Assembly: GCA_013350335.1 (NCBI GenBank)
Contig: CM023541.1
Span: 37,130,739-37,194,738 of the forward strand
Direction of reading: 5' to 3'
Source of the DNA: Chimonanthus salicifolius
Taxonomy: Eukaryota; Streptophyta; Magnoliopsida; Laurales; Calycanthaceae
Length of the DNA: 64,000 nucleotides
How positions within the stretch are numbered: position 1 is the stretch's first letter; every line of letters starts with the position of its first letter. The notes under the pieces were generated by a model. It ran no database searches, was not told where the DNA came from, and saw only the letters and a list, made by a program, of their open reading frames with translations. Shown one piece after another: positions 49,470 to 60,402 of this stretch. The position numbers and the translations under genes are program-made.

Positions 49470-50590
49470 TCAGTCAGTCGGTCGGTCTTCCTCATATACC
49501 GATCTAATGTCCATGTTGTCACCACTTGTCCAGTTCTGCCCTGTCCAATTATGCTCTTCACTACTCAGTTTCTTCCCCTGAAAAGGAAAATTGGTTATCG
49601 GGGCAAGAAAGAATCTTTCAGACTCTAGAAAATTGACATCCATAGTAACATAAGTGCGTCGGGTGGAAGGATGGTAGCAACGGTACCCTTTCTGATGTGT
49701 GGCATACCCCAGAAAAATACAGCGAATAGCACATGAATCAAGCTTAGTACGTTGAGTTTTATGAAGATGAACAAATGCGACACATCCGAAGATACGAGGA
49801 GTAAGCATCAAAACTGAGGGCAGCGGTCCATGCTGGGAGAGGACTTGAAGTGGAGTCTGAAACTTCAAGACTTTAGAAGGCATATGGTTAAGCAAATAGA
49901 CAGCCGTAACAACTGCATCGTCCCAATAACTTCGAGGGACATAGGCCCCAATAAGGAGAGCCCTAGCTATTTCCAAAATATGTCTGTTCTTTCGTTCGGC
50001 AATACCATTCTATTGAGGTGTCTGGGGACAAGTGGTCTCATGAATAATGCCGTGAGTCTGAAAATAACTCCGAAATTCTTGGTTAACATATTCTCCACCA
50101 TTATCCAAGCAGGTTATTCGCGGTTTAGCTGAAAATTGAGTCTAGATCATTGTATGAAAAGTCTGAAAGATTGTAAACACCTCATGTTTATTCTGCATCA
50201 AGTAAAGCCAGGTCATACGGGTACAATCATCGACAAAAGTTACAAACCAACGAATGCTAGAAAACATAGAGATAGGAGAAGGGCCCTAAACATCAGAATG
50301 GATTAATGCAAAAGGAGTGATACATTTATTCAAACTTAAAGGATAAAAGACACGGTGACTCTTGGCTAAAATGCACAAGTCACATTTAAACTCAAAGTCA
50401 TGTAATTCTGAAAACAAATCAGGTAACAAATGTTGCAAATAGCTAAATGATGGGTGCCCTAATTGACGGTGCCATAACCAAATATGCTTCTATTTGCCAT
50501 CCAATAAATGTTGCATACTATTAGCTCTGCCGATGTTGAAGTCATCCACATAATATAACCTCCCTCTTTTATTACCACGACCAATGATCT
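49470..50590 (-). pseudogene. copia integrase, broken
   Basis: The frame at 49976-49470 covers the integrase C-terminal half (ARALLIGAYVPRSYW, FGCVAFVHLH, GYRCYHPSTRR). The upstream core (CLDNGGEYVNQEFRSYFQ, HETTCPQTPQ, GIAERKNR) is readable with stops between about 50160 and 49977. It would insert the DNA copy, but the stops rule out a full protein. Confidence 0.85.
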
Positions 50591-50592
50591 CC

Positions 50593-50900
50593 TTAGTGAG
50601 AATATCCTAAAGAAAATAAAAAACCGGGGTAGATTAAAGCACAACAATCTAATTCCTCAGTAGCTTGTCCGACAGATATCAGTTTATTTAAGAGAGAATG
50701 AACAATTAAAGTATTTGATAATGAAAGAGATGAGGAGATGGCGACAGTGCCAGCTCCTGTAACTAGATATGTAACCCCATTGGCGTTGGCAATATTAGTT
50801 CGTCTAGGAGGAGACGTACTAATAAAGTTATTAGGATCAAACGTCATGTGATCAGTTGCTCCTGAATCAATTATCCATCCATTCTAATCCCTCTGATTAG
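50593..50900 (-). pseudogene. copia protease and GAG-pre-integrase segment
   Basis: The active-site triad Asp-Ser-Gly lies at 50860-50868 in the context WIIDSGATDHM. It is followed by the frame 50847-50593 (ANGVTYLVTGAGTV, LSNKL-type LLNKLISVGQATEELDC), the usual link to integrase. Confidence 0.83.
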
Positions 50901-51282
50901 AGCTAAACAAAGCAGAACCACAGTTACCTGAATCGCTAAGAGTAGTAGACTCATCACCAAGGGGTAAAGCACGTGAGGATTCTACCTGTGAGATAAAAGT
51001 CAACTGAGGTTCTGCATTTACCAAAGCAACCCGACCTTAGCCCTTATTTGGAGTAGCTTCACGTTGCTTTCGGGCCTTGAGTTAATTCCACCATTCTGGG
51101 TATCCATATAGTTTAAAGCAAGCATCACGGGTGTGTTTTGGATTTCACAGTATGTGCAACCCCCACTGTCCGACTGAAATTTGGGTTTAGGAGCCAGAAT
51201 GGGCGGTCCAGTCTTGGCAGCATGTTGGACAGAGGCCCACTGTTTTGGTCGGCTTGAGTCTGCACTCGGTCCGACCTGATGT

Positions 51283-53790
51283 ATGATGTGATTTTAAATT
51301 AACTCGCAAGCGTACGAACCAGTTATAGTATAATGTATGAGTGCGAGGTCGTACCTAAGGAAAATCTGCAAAATATATGTACGAAATAAAAATTGGCACC
51401 ATTAAAATAATGTGATTTAATAAAATAATTTTCTAAAACATATAGTTATAATATTAATTTAGAGCATTAATTAATCTATTATCTAGTTTTAGTAGTTAGC
51501 AATAAATTTTGATTAAAATAATGGCGTAAATTTAAATGACCTAAATTTAATTTAAAATGTAAATTTAAGAGACAAATAAAATGTTTCTAACCTAGTTAAA
51601 TTGTTTTGATGATTTTTAAGAAAGAATAAAATAAATCAATAATAAATAAATTGTTTACATATTTTACAATAGAATCGGGTCAAATATCTAAGGCGGTTTG
51701 TTATCCTATTTAAAAAAAAATGAAATCATGGCCTACGCTATGAAATATTCTAGAGTTATAAAATATAATTCAAATTTATTTCCTATTAAAGTTCTAATTA
51801 GAATATTTATGTCATCCATTAAATCATAATTTTTTCAATTCAAGCCTTAGGCTTGAGCAGGGTTTAAAGTTGCATTTCCCAAATCTAAAACAAATTGTTC
51901 TTGATAAAAACCTTAAACTGGAAAAACGGTTAAGTCCCACTAATCCTAACAGGGGTTCTACTTTCCTTAAAAAAATTCCAAAAATAATTTCTTACATAAT
52001 GTTCATAAAAAGAATTAAATAAAATAACAAACCATCACTATTAAATATTTAATAACTGGGAACACCATAAATCTAAACAACTGGCATGAATTTTTATTTA
52101 AAAATTTGGAAATGAAATACAATTCTTTAGACTTTACATAAAAATAAAAAATAAATAACTTACAAGAAATTAAATATTTTTCTTTGTCTTTGGTCTTTCA
52201 ACTTCAATCCCTTCGACGTCTTGCCCGGTTCAACCTTCAACAGTCTCAAACACTTGAATTTATAGAAGAGAAGGGATTAGATAAGAGACCCTTAAATTCG
52301 ATCAGGATAAGAGATTTTTAAGTTCAAATTCAAATTCAGCCGGATTAAGCCTTGTCTTTCTTATCTCAGTCGGCAAAATCTTCATCGGCAGATAACTCAA
52401 AGTCTTATCTTTATCTCTCATTTTCTTTTCCCTCTGTCTTTTCTATCTTCTTTCTAGGATCGGCTAACTCAACCTCTTTTCTGTTTCTATCTTTTCCTTC
52501 TTCTTATCTTTTCTTCAAAATAGCTTTTTTGCCTTATCTCTCCAAATTCCTAGATCCCAGCTGCTACATGGCAGCTGTTTCAAACCACCTTCTTATCTTC
52601 TCTTCCTCTTATCTTTCACGGCAGTTTTTTCTATCTTATTTCTAGTTTCAATCCTCTCTTCTTTGGAACCCAGCTGTTACACTGCAGCTCTCTTCCTTAT
52701 CTCTTCCATCTTTGAAACCCAGCTGAGGATCGACTGACTCTATCTCTTTCTTCCCAGTTCCCAGCTGCTACACAGCAGCTTTCCTTCTTATCCTCATCTT
52801 TCCTCTGCTTGCTCGGCTGATCTTATCTCTCCTTATCTCTTCTCTGCTATCGGTTCAGTCATTACCTTATCTGATTCCCAGCTGCTACACGGCAGCTGGT
52901 TCTTATCTTCCTTTTCCCTCTCTTCTATTCCTCTTCCTGCCAATATCTTCTAGCTCTGGATCTGTGCTTGCTGCTGCCCTCTTCTACACTCTCTTCCTGC
53001 TATCGCCATGTAACTATACAGAAAAGCTCCTCAGCATTCTCTCTCTGCTCGCTGCCTCAGCCGACTGAGCCTCTGCTTTCCTTCAACTTTTTCTTCCCAG
53101 CTGCTAGCTATGCATGGCTGACCGTTCTCAGTTGGCTGCTGTTTTTGGAACACATATCTGGTCTTGCTGCTCTCTGTGAGCAGCAGATTGATTATGCTGC
53201 CTTTCCTTCTCTCCTGCTGGTTTCTCTTCCTTTCAGTGTTTACAGAGTGGAAAGTATAGAGCCAATTTTAAGGCATTTTCCATTCTCCATATCCGAGCAG
53301 AAAGAATGTCTTCCTGGTCATTCAAAAAGAAATAAAAAAATGGCATGCCATGCTTCTGTTCCAATCTAAGAAGACCGTGTAGATGAACGGGTGAAGGGGC
53401 CTTGATTGGAATATGACCTCCTTTGTTCAACTGCCCATCACACTCTGTTTTGTGGTTTGCCTTAGAGGAATCTAACAGTAATGATTTGCGAAATGTTTTG
53501 TTTCTCCTTTGCCGATGCAGACTTGGGCAACTTGAGCAGTGTCTCTCTTTCAGCAAGATTGTTGCTATCATCTTCAGGAGACACTTGTTTTAAGACACTT
53601 GACTTTTGGTTCTCCTGCCAAATATCCTTGTCGTTGATATGTACCCATTATTTTGACAATTTCATGTGCATATCTGTATTTTCTCACAACACACTGTAAA
53701 ACTAAAAAAATAACATTAAACATATCTCATATTTACAAAATAAAGACTAATTAATCTAATATTAAAGGGTAAAATTGTAGTTTTACGGAG
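51283..53790 (-). mobile_element. LTR inserted in the copia gag, 2.5 kb
   Basis: It begins TGATGTGATTTTAAATT on +, the reverse complement of the end of the LTRs at 29508 and 60403, and shares CTCGCAAGCGTACGAACC and GAGGTCGTACC with them. Near 53762-53785 AAAGGGTAAAATTGTAGTTTTAC matches their start in reverse. It lies between the copia gag N-part (53795 on) and the zinc knuckle (about 51120-51180). No clean target-site duplication was found, so the right end is approximate. A CT-rich leader region with ACA(C/T)GGCAGCTG repeats fills 52340-53200. Confidence 0.72.
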
Positions 53791-53794
53791 TTAA

Positions 53795-54427
53795 TTAAGG
53801 TACAAGTGACGTCTTGTGGGAGAACTGTTGGCCTGACCAGGTTTCTCCACGAGATGTCAAACCAACACCAGTAGATATGTCGGGTCCTGTCATCATCACA
53901 ACTTGTCTGGTATACTCTCGTCGAATATATCCGTACGCCTGTTCCACCGTAGGAAATGGCTTCAGTTGGAGCACATCGGTCCGAACTTTGTCGAGACAAT
54001 CATCCAACCCATCAAGGAAGATATAAACTCTATCTTCTTGGATAATTGAATTAAAATGGTGAATATCTGTTTCACACTCTATCGGGTTCGGGCGACGAAA
54101 GTCAATCTCCCTCCATAGACCTTAAAGTCTGTTGTAGTATGTCTCAATGGATCCTCCATCCTGCCTCAGTCGAGTTACTCGCCTTTTCAGATCATAGACC
54201 TGAGAGGTATTGGTTCCATCAAAGTATGTCATGGCAATGGCATCCCACACCGCTTTTGCCGTCGGAAATCGAATGAAGTTGCTATTCAAACTCGGCTCCA
54301 TAGAGTTGATCAACCACCCTTTCACAATCGAGTTCTCTGTTCTCCATTTTCGAAACGTCGGATCGGCATCCAAGGGTTGTGGAATCGCCATTAATGTATC
54401 CAATTTGTCTTTGCCGAAGATAGACAT
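53795..54427 (-). pseudogene. copia gag N-terminal part, broken
   Basis: The UBN2/retrotrans_gag-type sequence runs from MSIFGKDKLDTLMAIPQPLD through WDAIAMTYFDGTN and YDLKRRVTRLRQ to FLDGLDDCLDKVRTDVLQ. One premature TAA, where relatives have Gln, sits at 54122-54124; otherwise the frame stays open to 53795, where the inserted LTR cuts it. The zinc knuckle (CTYC...HTRDAC) survives at about 51120-51180 but has a one-base deletion. Confidence 0.87.
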
Positions 54428-54840
54428 CTCAACAACTTAGGACCATAGGCCATAGTTAGCACCATTCAGCTTGATACCGATCTGTGCAGTTGAAGAGTCA
54501 TAGGTCATGGTCGGGGTCGAGGGCTAGTTCTGGCTCAGTATTTGAGCAAGTCTGGAAGACAGATCTTTAAGGATTTGCGGGGTCGAGGTATAACCAGATT
54601 GTTCATCCATGAGTGTGAAATCTGTAGATATGCGGTGGAAACCGCCAGCGGATAGAGGGTCGAATGTCTTATTCTGCCTGCCAAGGGATCCCGCTCCGCT
54701 CTATGGTCCGGTCAAACACGATGATCCACCCCGGCATTAATATTGATTCCACTTCGTCTTTACAAAGAAAGCAGATTCCAATTGAGACTTAATTCTCCAT
54801 CAAGTAGATCACGGAAGACTCAGAAATGAGAAAACCGGGC

Positions 54841-54975
54841 GGTTGAAACCAGGAAAGGGGCCGGATCTGCAAGGAGTACTGCGAAAGGGACCGGATCTGT
54901 GGCAGTTGCAGAGGAAAGGGGCCGGATCGGCAAGGAGTATTGCGGAAGGGGCCGGATCTGTGGCAGCTAGCAGAT
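54841..54975. repeat. short direct repeats in the copia leader
   Basis: Between the 5' LTR and gag, GGGGCCGGATC(T/G)G with CAAGGAGTA(C/T)TGCG or GTGGCAG recurs four times at about 40-bp spacing. Confidence 0.75.
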
Positions 54976-55201
54976 GGATTCCGTGCGCAGATCGAGCAAG
55001 GCAGCGGAAGGCATCGGTAGGGTTTCAGAGAAGATCAGCGGCAGAAGAAGAGGGTTGAACAGAGAAGAGGGGTTTCAGAGAGGATTGGCGGTAGAAGAAG
55101 AGGGTCGAGCAGAGAAGAGCTGCGGCAGGGCAGAGGGTTTCACTCGGTGGATTAGGGTTTCCAAGAGAACAAAGATCCTAAGATCTGTGGCTCTAATACC
55201 A

Positions 55202-55377
55202 TGTCAAAAAATCATTCTGTATATTTTTCCTTATGATAAGCTTGTACAAGGTGTCCGTAATATAGCTTATACACTGGAGCTATATTAGGGAATTCTAATA
55301 AGATATACAATAATTAGGCTAAACAATCGGTAACTGTCAATCCCTACAATTACAGTATTTGACAATTCATGTCAACA
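55202..55377 (-). repeat. copia LTR (5' in element orientation)
   Basis: The partner of 47426-47601. The primer-binding site is at 55189-55201 on the - strand (TGGTATTAGAGCC), one base off the initiator-Met tRNA complement. Confidence 0.93.
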
Positions 55378-55643
55378 GTTTCTACATGGGCTAAACCAAA
55401 GAGATGTTTCCATAGTGAAAGACAAGAAAAAAGACTTTTAGAAGCTTTCCTTATGGGCTTCTGAAAACTTATCTTCTCAGAAGAAAGGTGAATATTTTTT
55501 TTTTAACTAAAGTGTTTTGACATCTTACGGAACTAATCTTCAGAACAGGTGTAAACCTCTTAATCTTCATGCACGAAATAAATTTAATGGGTAGTCGCCT
55601 TTTGGAATTGAGCGTGAATCAAACACAAAACCTCTTCTTAATC

Positions 55644-55919
55644 ATTGTCACAAATATCAGCGGTATTTTTGAATTTACCACGTTTTTATCTGCAAAATAC
55701 CATTACTGCATTAAAAACGTGATAAATGGTAATATCGCGATAATATCCCAGTAAATTACTTATTACTATTTTCTTTTATTAATATTTTTATTTATTCTAT
55801 TTTTATTATTTTTAAATATTATAATTTCCTCAAGATTTTCCCATAAAAATCCAAGAATTCGAAAATATACCGATATTTTCATAAGCTATTAATATCCCGA
55901 GAACGATATTTGTGACAAT
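55644..55919. mobile_element. MITE with perfect 15-bp inverted ends
   Basis: The ends are ATTGTCACAAATATC and its exact reverse complement. Near-identical 8-mers flank it, TCTTAATC at 55636-55643 and TCTTAATT at 55922-55929, two bases off the right end. Unit 1 lacks it at the matching place (near 32773), so it entered unit 2 after duplication. There is no coding sequence; it is AT-rich inside. Confidence 0.78.
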
Positions 55920-55929
55920 ACTCTTAATT

Positions 55930-57414
55930 CTCACACACTGAATAAATTTAATGGGCAGTCACCATTTAGACTTGAGCGTAAATAAAAAACAAAACCTCCA
56001 TTTTTTTAATCGGTTCCCAACTCCTCTAAGTTAATTTGATATATATCATTGTAGCTTTCCTCATTAACTTGTTTCTCGGGGTTGCCTGATCTATTGCCCT
56101 GTAGTTTATTTTTGTCTCGTCCGGACTGTGCCTTTCTTCATAGTTATTCTGATTTTGATGAGTTGTAAAACTGTTGCTTTCTTGTTTTTCTATGTGTTTC
56201 ATTTTCTTGAATTGCACTTGTGTAATCACTGAATCCTTTATTAAAAATTGAATGATTAGACTAATTAAAGTTTGTCATGTCCCATATGAACATTCTCATC
56301 CATGTGACAATAGAAAGATGACATTATTCCTGACATGTATCTAATCTGTCAAAGTTTTACTTTACAGAAAAATCCATAAATGCTTCTATCAGCTTTTCTA
56401 GAAAGTCTGTACTTAAAAGTCTAATGATGTCCTAAGGTATATTAAAAATCACGTGGTAATTTTATGGGTCAAAATTCATATTTATGTGACCAACTTAAAT
56501 GTCTAATGATGCTGCTAAGGTATATTAAAAATCACGTGATAATTTTATGGGTCAAAATTCTTATTTATGTAACCATCTCACCTTCAACCTTTTCATGCCA
56601 GCATACTTACTTTTCACATCTCTAAGCTTGTAGCTTTTGGTTCAATTCTTTCTGAGTTTAAATTATATATCAGATTTGTAGTTAATTCTGAGAGATTACC
56701 TTATAGGTGATTTTGGAATTAAGCCCCCTTTAATACAAAAGGGTTAGTACCCATAGTTTGTGTCCAATGGGTGCGGATATAGAGGTTTATGTCTGGATAA
56801 GTCATATGGGAGGCTTAGACACCTTCGCCTTAAAAAAAAAATTATTAGATTTGTAGATGGTTTTATTTACATGTAAGATTAGTCTTACCTCTAATTTGAG
56901 AGATGATATCCATGTTAAAAAAAAAATATTAATGAAAGTTTCTCAAATTTTTCTTTATATTAAACTTTAAAAGAAAAATTACTAAAGTAATTTCTTAAAA
57001 TCCAATTGTTGAAAGCGCCATTTAAATCCAACACCAAACTAGTCTATTTTTTAATATAAACCAAGCCAACAGAAGGAACTTTGTATTACATATATAGAGA
57101 GAGAGGAACAAGTTTATTTTTAAAATAAACCAAGACAAAAGAAGGAAATTAGTATTACAGAGACAGAGAGGGGTCTTCTCAACAGAAAGATGGAGCCCTT
57201 AAATACTACAACGACAACATAACAGCCATACCAAGTTTCTTCTCTGTCCATGCCTCATCACCTCCTCCATTTACTATTTCTCTTAATTGCAGAGAACTCC
57301 ATGCAAGAAGGAAAGTAAAGAACTATATGAACTATGGTGATTGTATGTATGGAGTGATGGATTGGAACATGATTATGGAATGGATTGAGAAGAGAAGATA
57401 ACTTGAGTAAGAAA
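55930..57414. other. 3' flank of KCS-B, shared with KCS-A
   Basis: It aligns with 32770-34172. It has about 80-100 bp more than unit 1 around 56745-56890, including CCATAGTTTGTGTCCAATGG. No gene is present. Confidence 0.68.
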
Positions 57415-58908
57415 CTAGAGCTTGACCACGTCGGGGATGAACACCGGGTACCTGTCTATGCAATCGGACCATGGACTGTCGGAGGCCGGCCGAATAGTCC
57501 GGTTGCATTTCCAAACTGCACTGTTGCATTTGAATCCACTCCCAAATGCAATCTGCCAAACTCTGTCTCCCCTCTTCATCCTCCCCTTCGCCTCTATGTA
57601 GCTCAGTTCATACCAAAGGGACGAAGACGCTGTGTTGCCGAAGCGGTGGAGGGTCATCCTCGATGCCTCCACGTGCTGCGGCAACAGCTGGAGGTTCTTC
57701 TCCAGCTCGTCTATCACCGCCCGGCCACCGGCGTGGATGCAGAAGTGTTCAAAGGCCTGTTTGAAGTCGGGAATGTATGGTTTCCACTTGGGGTTGAAGA
57801 TTTTTCGTCCAATGAGTGTGAAGAGGAAGAGGAGCTGCTCCGAAGCGGGCAAAACCAGGGGCCCAATTGTAGTAATATTGGATTTGAGTGCTTCCCCTGC
57901 CACCACCATTAGGTCTTTCTGAAGCGAAACCCCGACATTGCCTTGTGGGTCTTCTTCTTCGAAGACGCAACGGTAGGCTTTATCGTCGGCGCCCTTATGG
58001 GTGCGCACGACATGAAGTAACTGATACTTGGCACGCCATCCATCTTTTCGGCGATTGGACAAGAGGATTGCGGCACCGCCAAGCCTAAACAGGCAGTTTT
58101 GCAGAAGCATGGACCTTTGATTCCCAGCATACCAATTTAGAGTGAGTATTTCAGTGCTCACCACCATAGCATATGAATTTGGGTGGAGTTGGAGCAGGTC
58201 CCGCGCCAGATCAATCGATATAAGCCCGGCGCTGCATCCCATTCCCGACAGATTGAAGCTCCTAATGTTGCTCCTCATCTTGTACTTGTTGATCACCATT
58301 GCAGACAGAGATGGAGTAGGAGAGAAGAGACTGCAATTGACAACTAATATGTCAATGTCTTCGGGCTTGATCCCGGTCTTCGTGAACAGCGATTCGACGG
58401 CGGAGAAGATTATGGTTTGGGCCTCCAGCCGGGCATCCTCCAGGTTTCGAGATGGAGGAATGTAGTGGAAGGCTGGAGGCATGCAAGTCTCCTCCCCAAG
58501 CCCTGACCTCTCCAAAATTTTCATTTGGAAATCAACACTCTTAGAATCAAACACGTTGAACAACCTTACATTCTCCATGAATGTGGAGAATGGCATCCTA
58601 CAAGTGTAAGGTGGCTTGTACAGAGCATAATCTACTAAGTAAATCGGTCTAGGCTTCGACATGAAGTAGACGGTGGCAATGAATATGATGAGGAAGGATG
58701 AACATGTTATGTGGAGTAGATTAAGCTCAAGGAATTGCCAAAGCTTGATAATCTCCTCCGGGCCGAGGCGGGCCACCTCGACGAAGAGAGTTGCCATGAT
58801 TGGGATCAGAAGGAAGGTTATGAAGTGGTTTATCAAGTATTGGTAGCCAAGCTTCACATACTTGAGCCTGACTGAGCTAGAGAATTCTGGCAACGGAGGT
58901 GTAGGCAT
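57415..58908 (-). CDS. KCS6: 3-ketoacyl-CoA synthase, CER6/KCS6-like (KCS-B)
   Basis: Tandem copy of KCS-A with the same role in very-long-chain fatty acid elongation at the ER. It is an uninterrupted 497-codon frame. Active-site Cys225, His392 and Asn425 and the conserved His304, His388 and His421 are all kept, as are the two N-terminal membrane segments. By eye it differs from KCS-A at about 31 residues, 22 of them between positions 39 and 183 (for example G57W, S59F, H113N, I117F, P154R, A158D, K176T). Later changes include P257L and R365L. The reading frame is fully intact, so it is probably a functional gene and not a pseudogene. Its promoter has two TATA boxes where KCS-A has one. Confidence 0.95.
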   Translation of the reverse strand: MPTPPLPEFSSSVRLKYVKLGYQYLINHFITFLLIPIMATLFVEVARLGPEEIIKLWQFLELNLLHITCSSFLIIFIATVYFMSKPRPIYLVDYALYKPPYTCRMPFSTFMENVRLFNVFDSKSVDFQMKILERSGLGEETCMPPAFHYIPPSRNLEDARLEAQTIIFSAVESLFTKTGIKPEDIDILVVNCSLFSPTPSLSAMVINKYKMRSNIRSFNLSGMGCSAGLISIDLARDLLQLHPNSYAMVVSTEILTLNWYAGNQRSMLLQNCLFRLGGAAILLSNRRKDGWRAKYQLLHVVRTHKGADDKAYRCVFEEEDPQGNVGVSLQKDLMVVAGEALKSNITTIGPLVLPASEQLLFLFTLIGRKIFNPKWKPYIPDFKQAFEHFCIHAGGRAVIDELEKNLQLLPQHVEASRMTLHRFGNTASSSLWYELSYIEAKGRMKRGDRVWQIAFGSGFKCNSAVWKCNRTIRPASDSPWSDCIDRYPVFIPDVVKL

Positions 58909-59111
58909 GTTTAGCTCTTATTATCTAATAACAAAGAAACAGAGAGTTGAAGAAAAACAGAGAGAAGAAGAAGAGTATGAGAGGATTTTTCTCTCTTATG
59001 CTAATGGGAAGAAGGGTGTCTGCATGTATCAGACGTGGAAAGCGGAGAGAGAGAGAGAGGGGAAGAAGCAGCAGCTTAGTTTGCTGGCGTGAAATTCGAA
59101 GCAGGACATGT

Positions 59112-59181
59112 AGGGTATTATAAAGGCAAGCAATGAACGGGGGCAGAGGGTATTATAAAGGCAAGCAATGAATGGGGACAG
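59112..59181 (-). promoter_or_regulatory. duplicated TATA-box segment of KCS-B
   Basis: Two head-to-tail 35-bp units (59112-59146 and 59147-59181) differ at two bases. Each holds ATTATAAA (59117-59124 and 59152-59159), which is TTTATAAT on the coding strand, about 209 and 244 bp upstream of the KCS-B start codon. KCS-A has one unit. Confidence 0.85.
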
Positions 59182-59339
59182 ATGGGGTTTGTTAAATGTT
59201 AAATTCACAAGTCTTCTCATTCTCTTCTACACTTAGAATATTTATGGCTTTAATAACTAAACACAATTTTGTGTCGTACTTTCTTTTCTTAACAGTTACA
59301 AAATTAATTATGATGGGGAGATTGTAGCAACAATTGGAT

Positions 59340-59876
59340 CAGCGATTCAAAAATCGGCTCGACTGATATGCGATACGGACGATATATCGGCCGATAATTT
59401 TCTCTCTCATACCGATATCGGCATTTTCTCTCTCCTCCAATATCGGAAACCGTGAAAAAACCGCAAAAAACTGTGATGAACCGTGACAAAACCGCAAAAA
59501 ACCACAAAAAACCGTGAACACCTCTGAGAACCGTAAACCCTGAACCGCGAAAAACCGTGGAAAACCGCGGAAAACTGCGAAAACTTCAAAAAACCGTGAA
59601 TACCCCTGAGAACCGTAAACCCTGGAAAACCGCGAAAAACCGTGTAAAAACCGTGAAAAACCGTATCGGTGTTTTAAAATTTTTTTTTTTTTAAATACAG
59701 ATATTTATGAATATCGGCTGATATTGTGACCGATATTTCGGACCGAATATCGGCCATATCGGCCGATATTAGGTATGTACGGCCGATACTTATCGTATCG
59801 GCCGATATTACTCGGTTTAAAAAAACCGATATATATCGGCCGATACGATATGTATCGGCCGATATTTGGACCTTAG
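59340..59876. mobile_element. hAT-type MITE with ATCGGCCGAT motifs, copy 3, expanded
   Basis: It is flanked by AATTGGAT (59332-59339) and ACTTGGAT (59877-59884), an 8-bp duplication with one mismatch. Both outer parts carry ATATCGGCCGATA repeats like the copies at 17290 and 24346. The middle (about 59450-59665) is an array of AACCGTGAAAAACCGCGAAA-type words not found in the other copies. Confidence 0.7.
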
Positions 59877-59884
59877 ACTTGGAT

Positions 59885-60397
59885 TACCATCTTCTCATCC
59901 TTAATTTGGTAATTTAGACCATTTAAGAAAAAAAAATCATGTAGACCCTTAAAATTTTAAAAATTAAAGTGCTGACTTCTCAAATTTTCTTATTTACAGA
60001 TGTTGTTATTTAAATATTTTTTTTAACAGTAACAAATAGATTTCATTAAAAAACGAAACAAGTACAAAAGATTAAGGGGTCTAACAGAATAAAATCCGAG
60101 TTAAAAAGAGAAGCAGGAAAAATTATAAGAAAAGAGAATAAGCCACAGATTACATGAGCTGAAAAAGGAACATATAAAGCTTATAAAATTAAAACGCATG
60201 AAAACTTGTCCCAAACTCTAAGTTTGGCAAAATAATATTGAGGTAGACTATATATTTTTTTATAAAATATGTATAAAATAATAATAATATTGGCTAGCTG
60301 TATAAAATTTAACCTATATACAAGAGTTTCTCTTGAATTATCTTTAAATCTTTTGTCCATACACTCAACTATGTAACACCTATTCATAATAAATATG
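59885..60397. other. intergenic DNA with a possible LINE tail
   Basis: AT-rich. Around 60005-60140 a T run followed by AGATTTCATTAAAAAACGAA resembles the reversed 3' end of the LINE at 36011, but no coding motif is left to confirm it. Confidence 0.35.
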
Positions 60398-60402
60398 GAA
60401 CC

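Larger units (their letters stand above)
47426..55377 (-). mobile_element. Ty1-copia retrotransposon, decayed, with a nested LTR
   Basis: Two 176-bp LTRs (47426-47601 and 55202-55377) differ at five positions by eye, and a perfect 5-bp duplication, GTTTC, flanks them (47421-47425 and 55378-55382). Unit 1 has the empty site (near 32513). In - strand order: LTR, primer site TGGTATTAGAGCC, gag, zinc knuckle, protease, integrase, reverse transcriptase, RNase H, polypurine tract TTGAGGGGGAG, LTR. That gene order marks copia. Many stops, frameshifts and a 2.5-kb insert inside gag make it non-autonomous. Confidence 0.93.

Noticed and set aside
52352..53369. Ser/Leu-rich + frames as secreted-protein genes
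   Set aside because: They translate the CT-rich leader-like part of an LTR; no motif is shared between frames and there is no family match.
57385..57912. 175-codon + strand frame opposite KCS-B
   Set aside because: It is the antisense shadow of the KCS coding sequence; the matching frame in KCS-A is shorter and broken.
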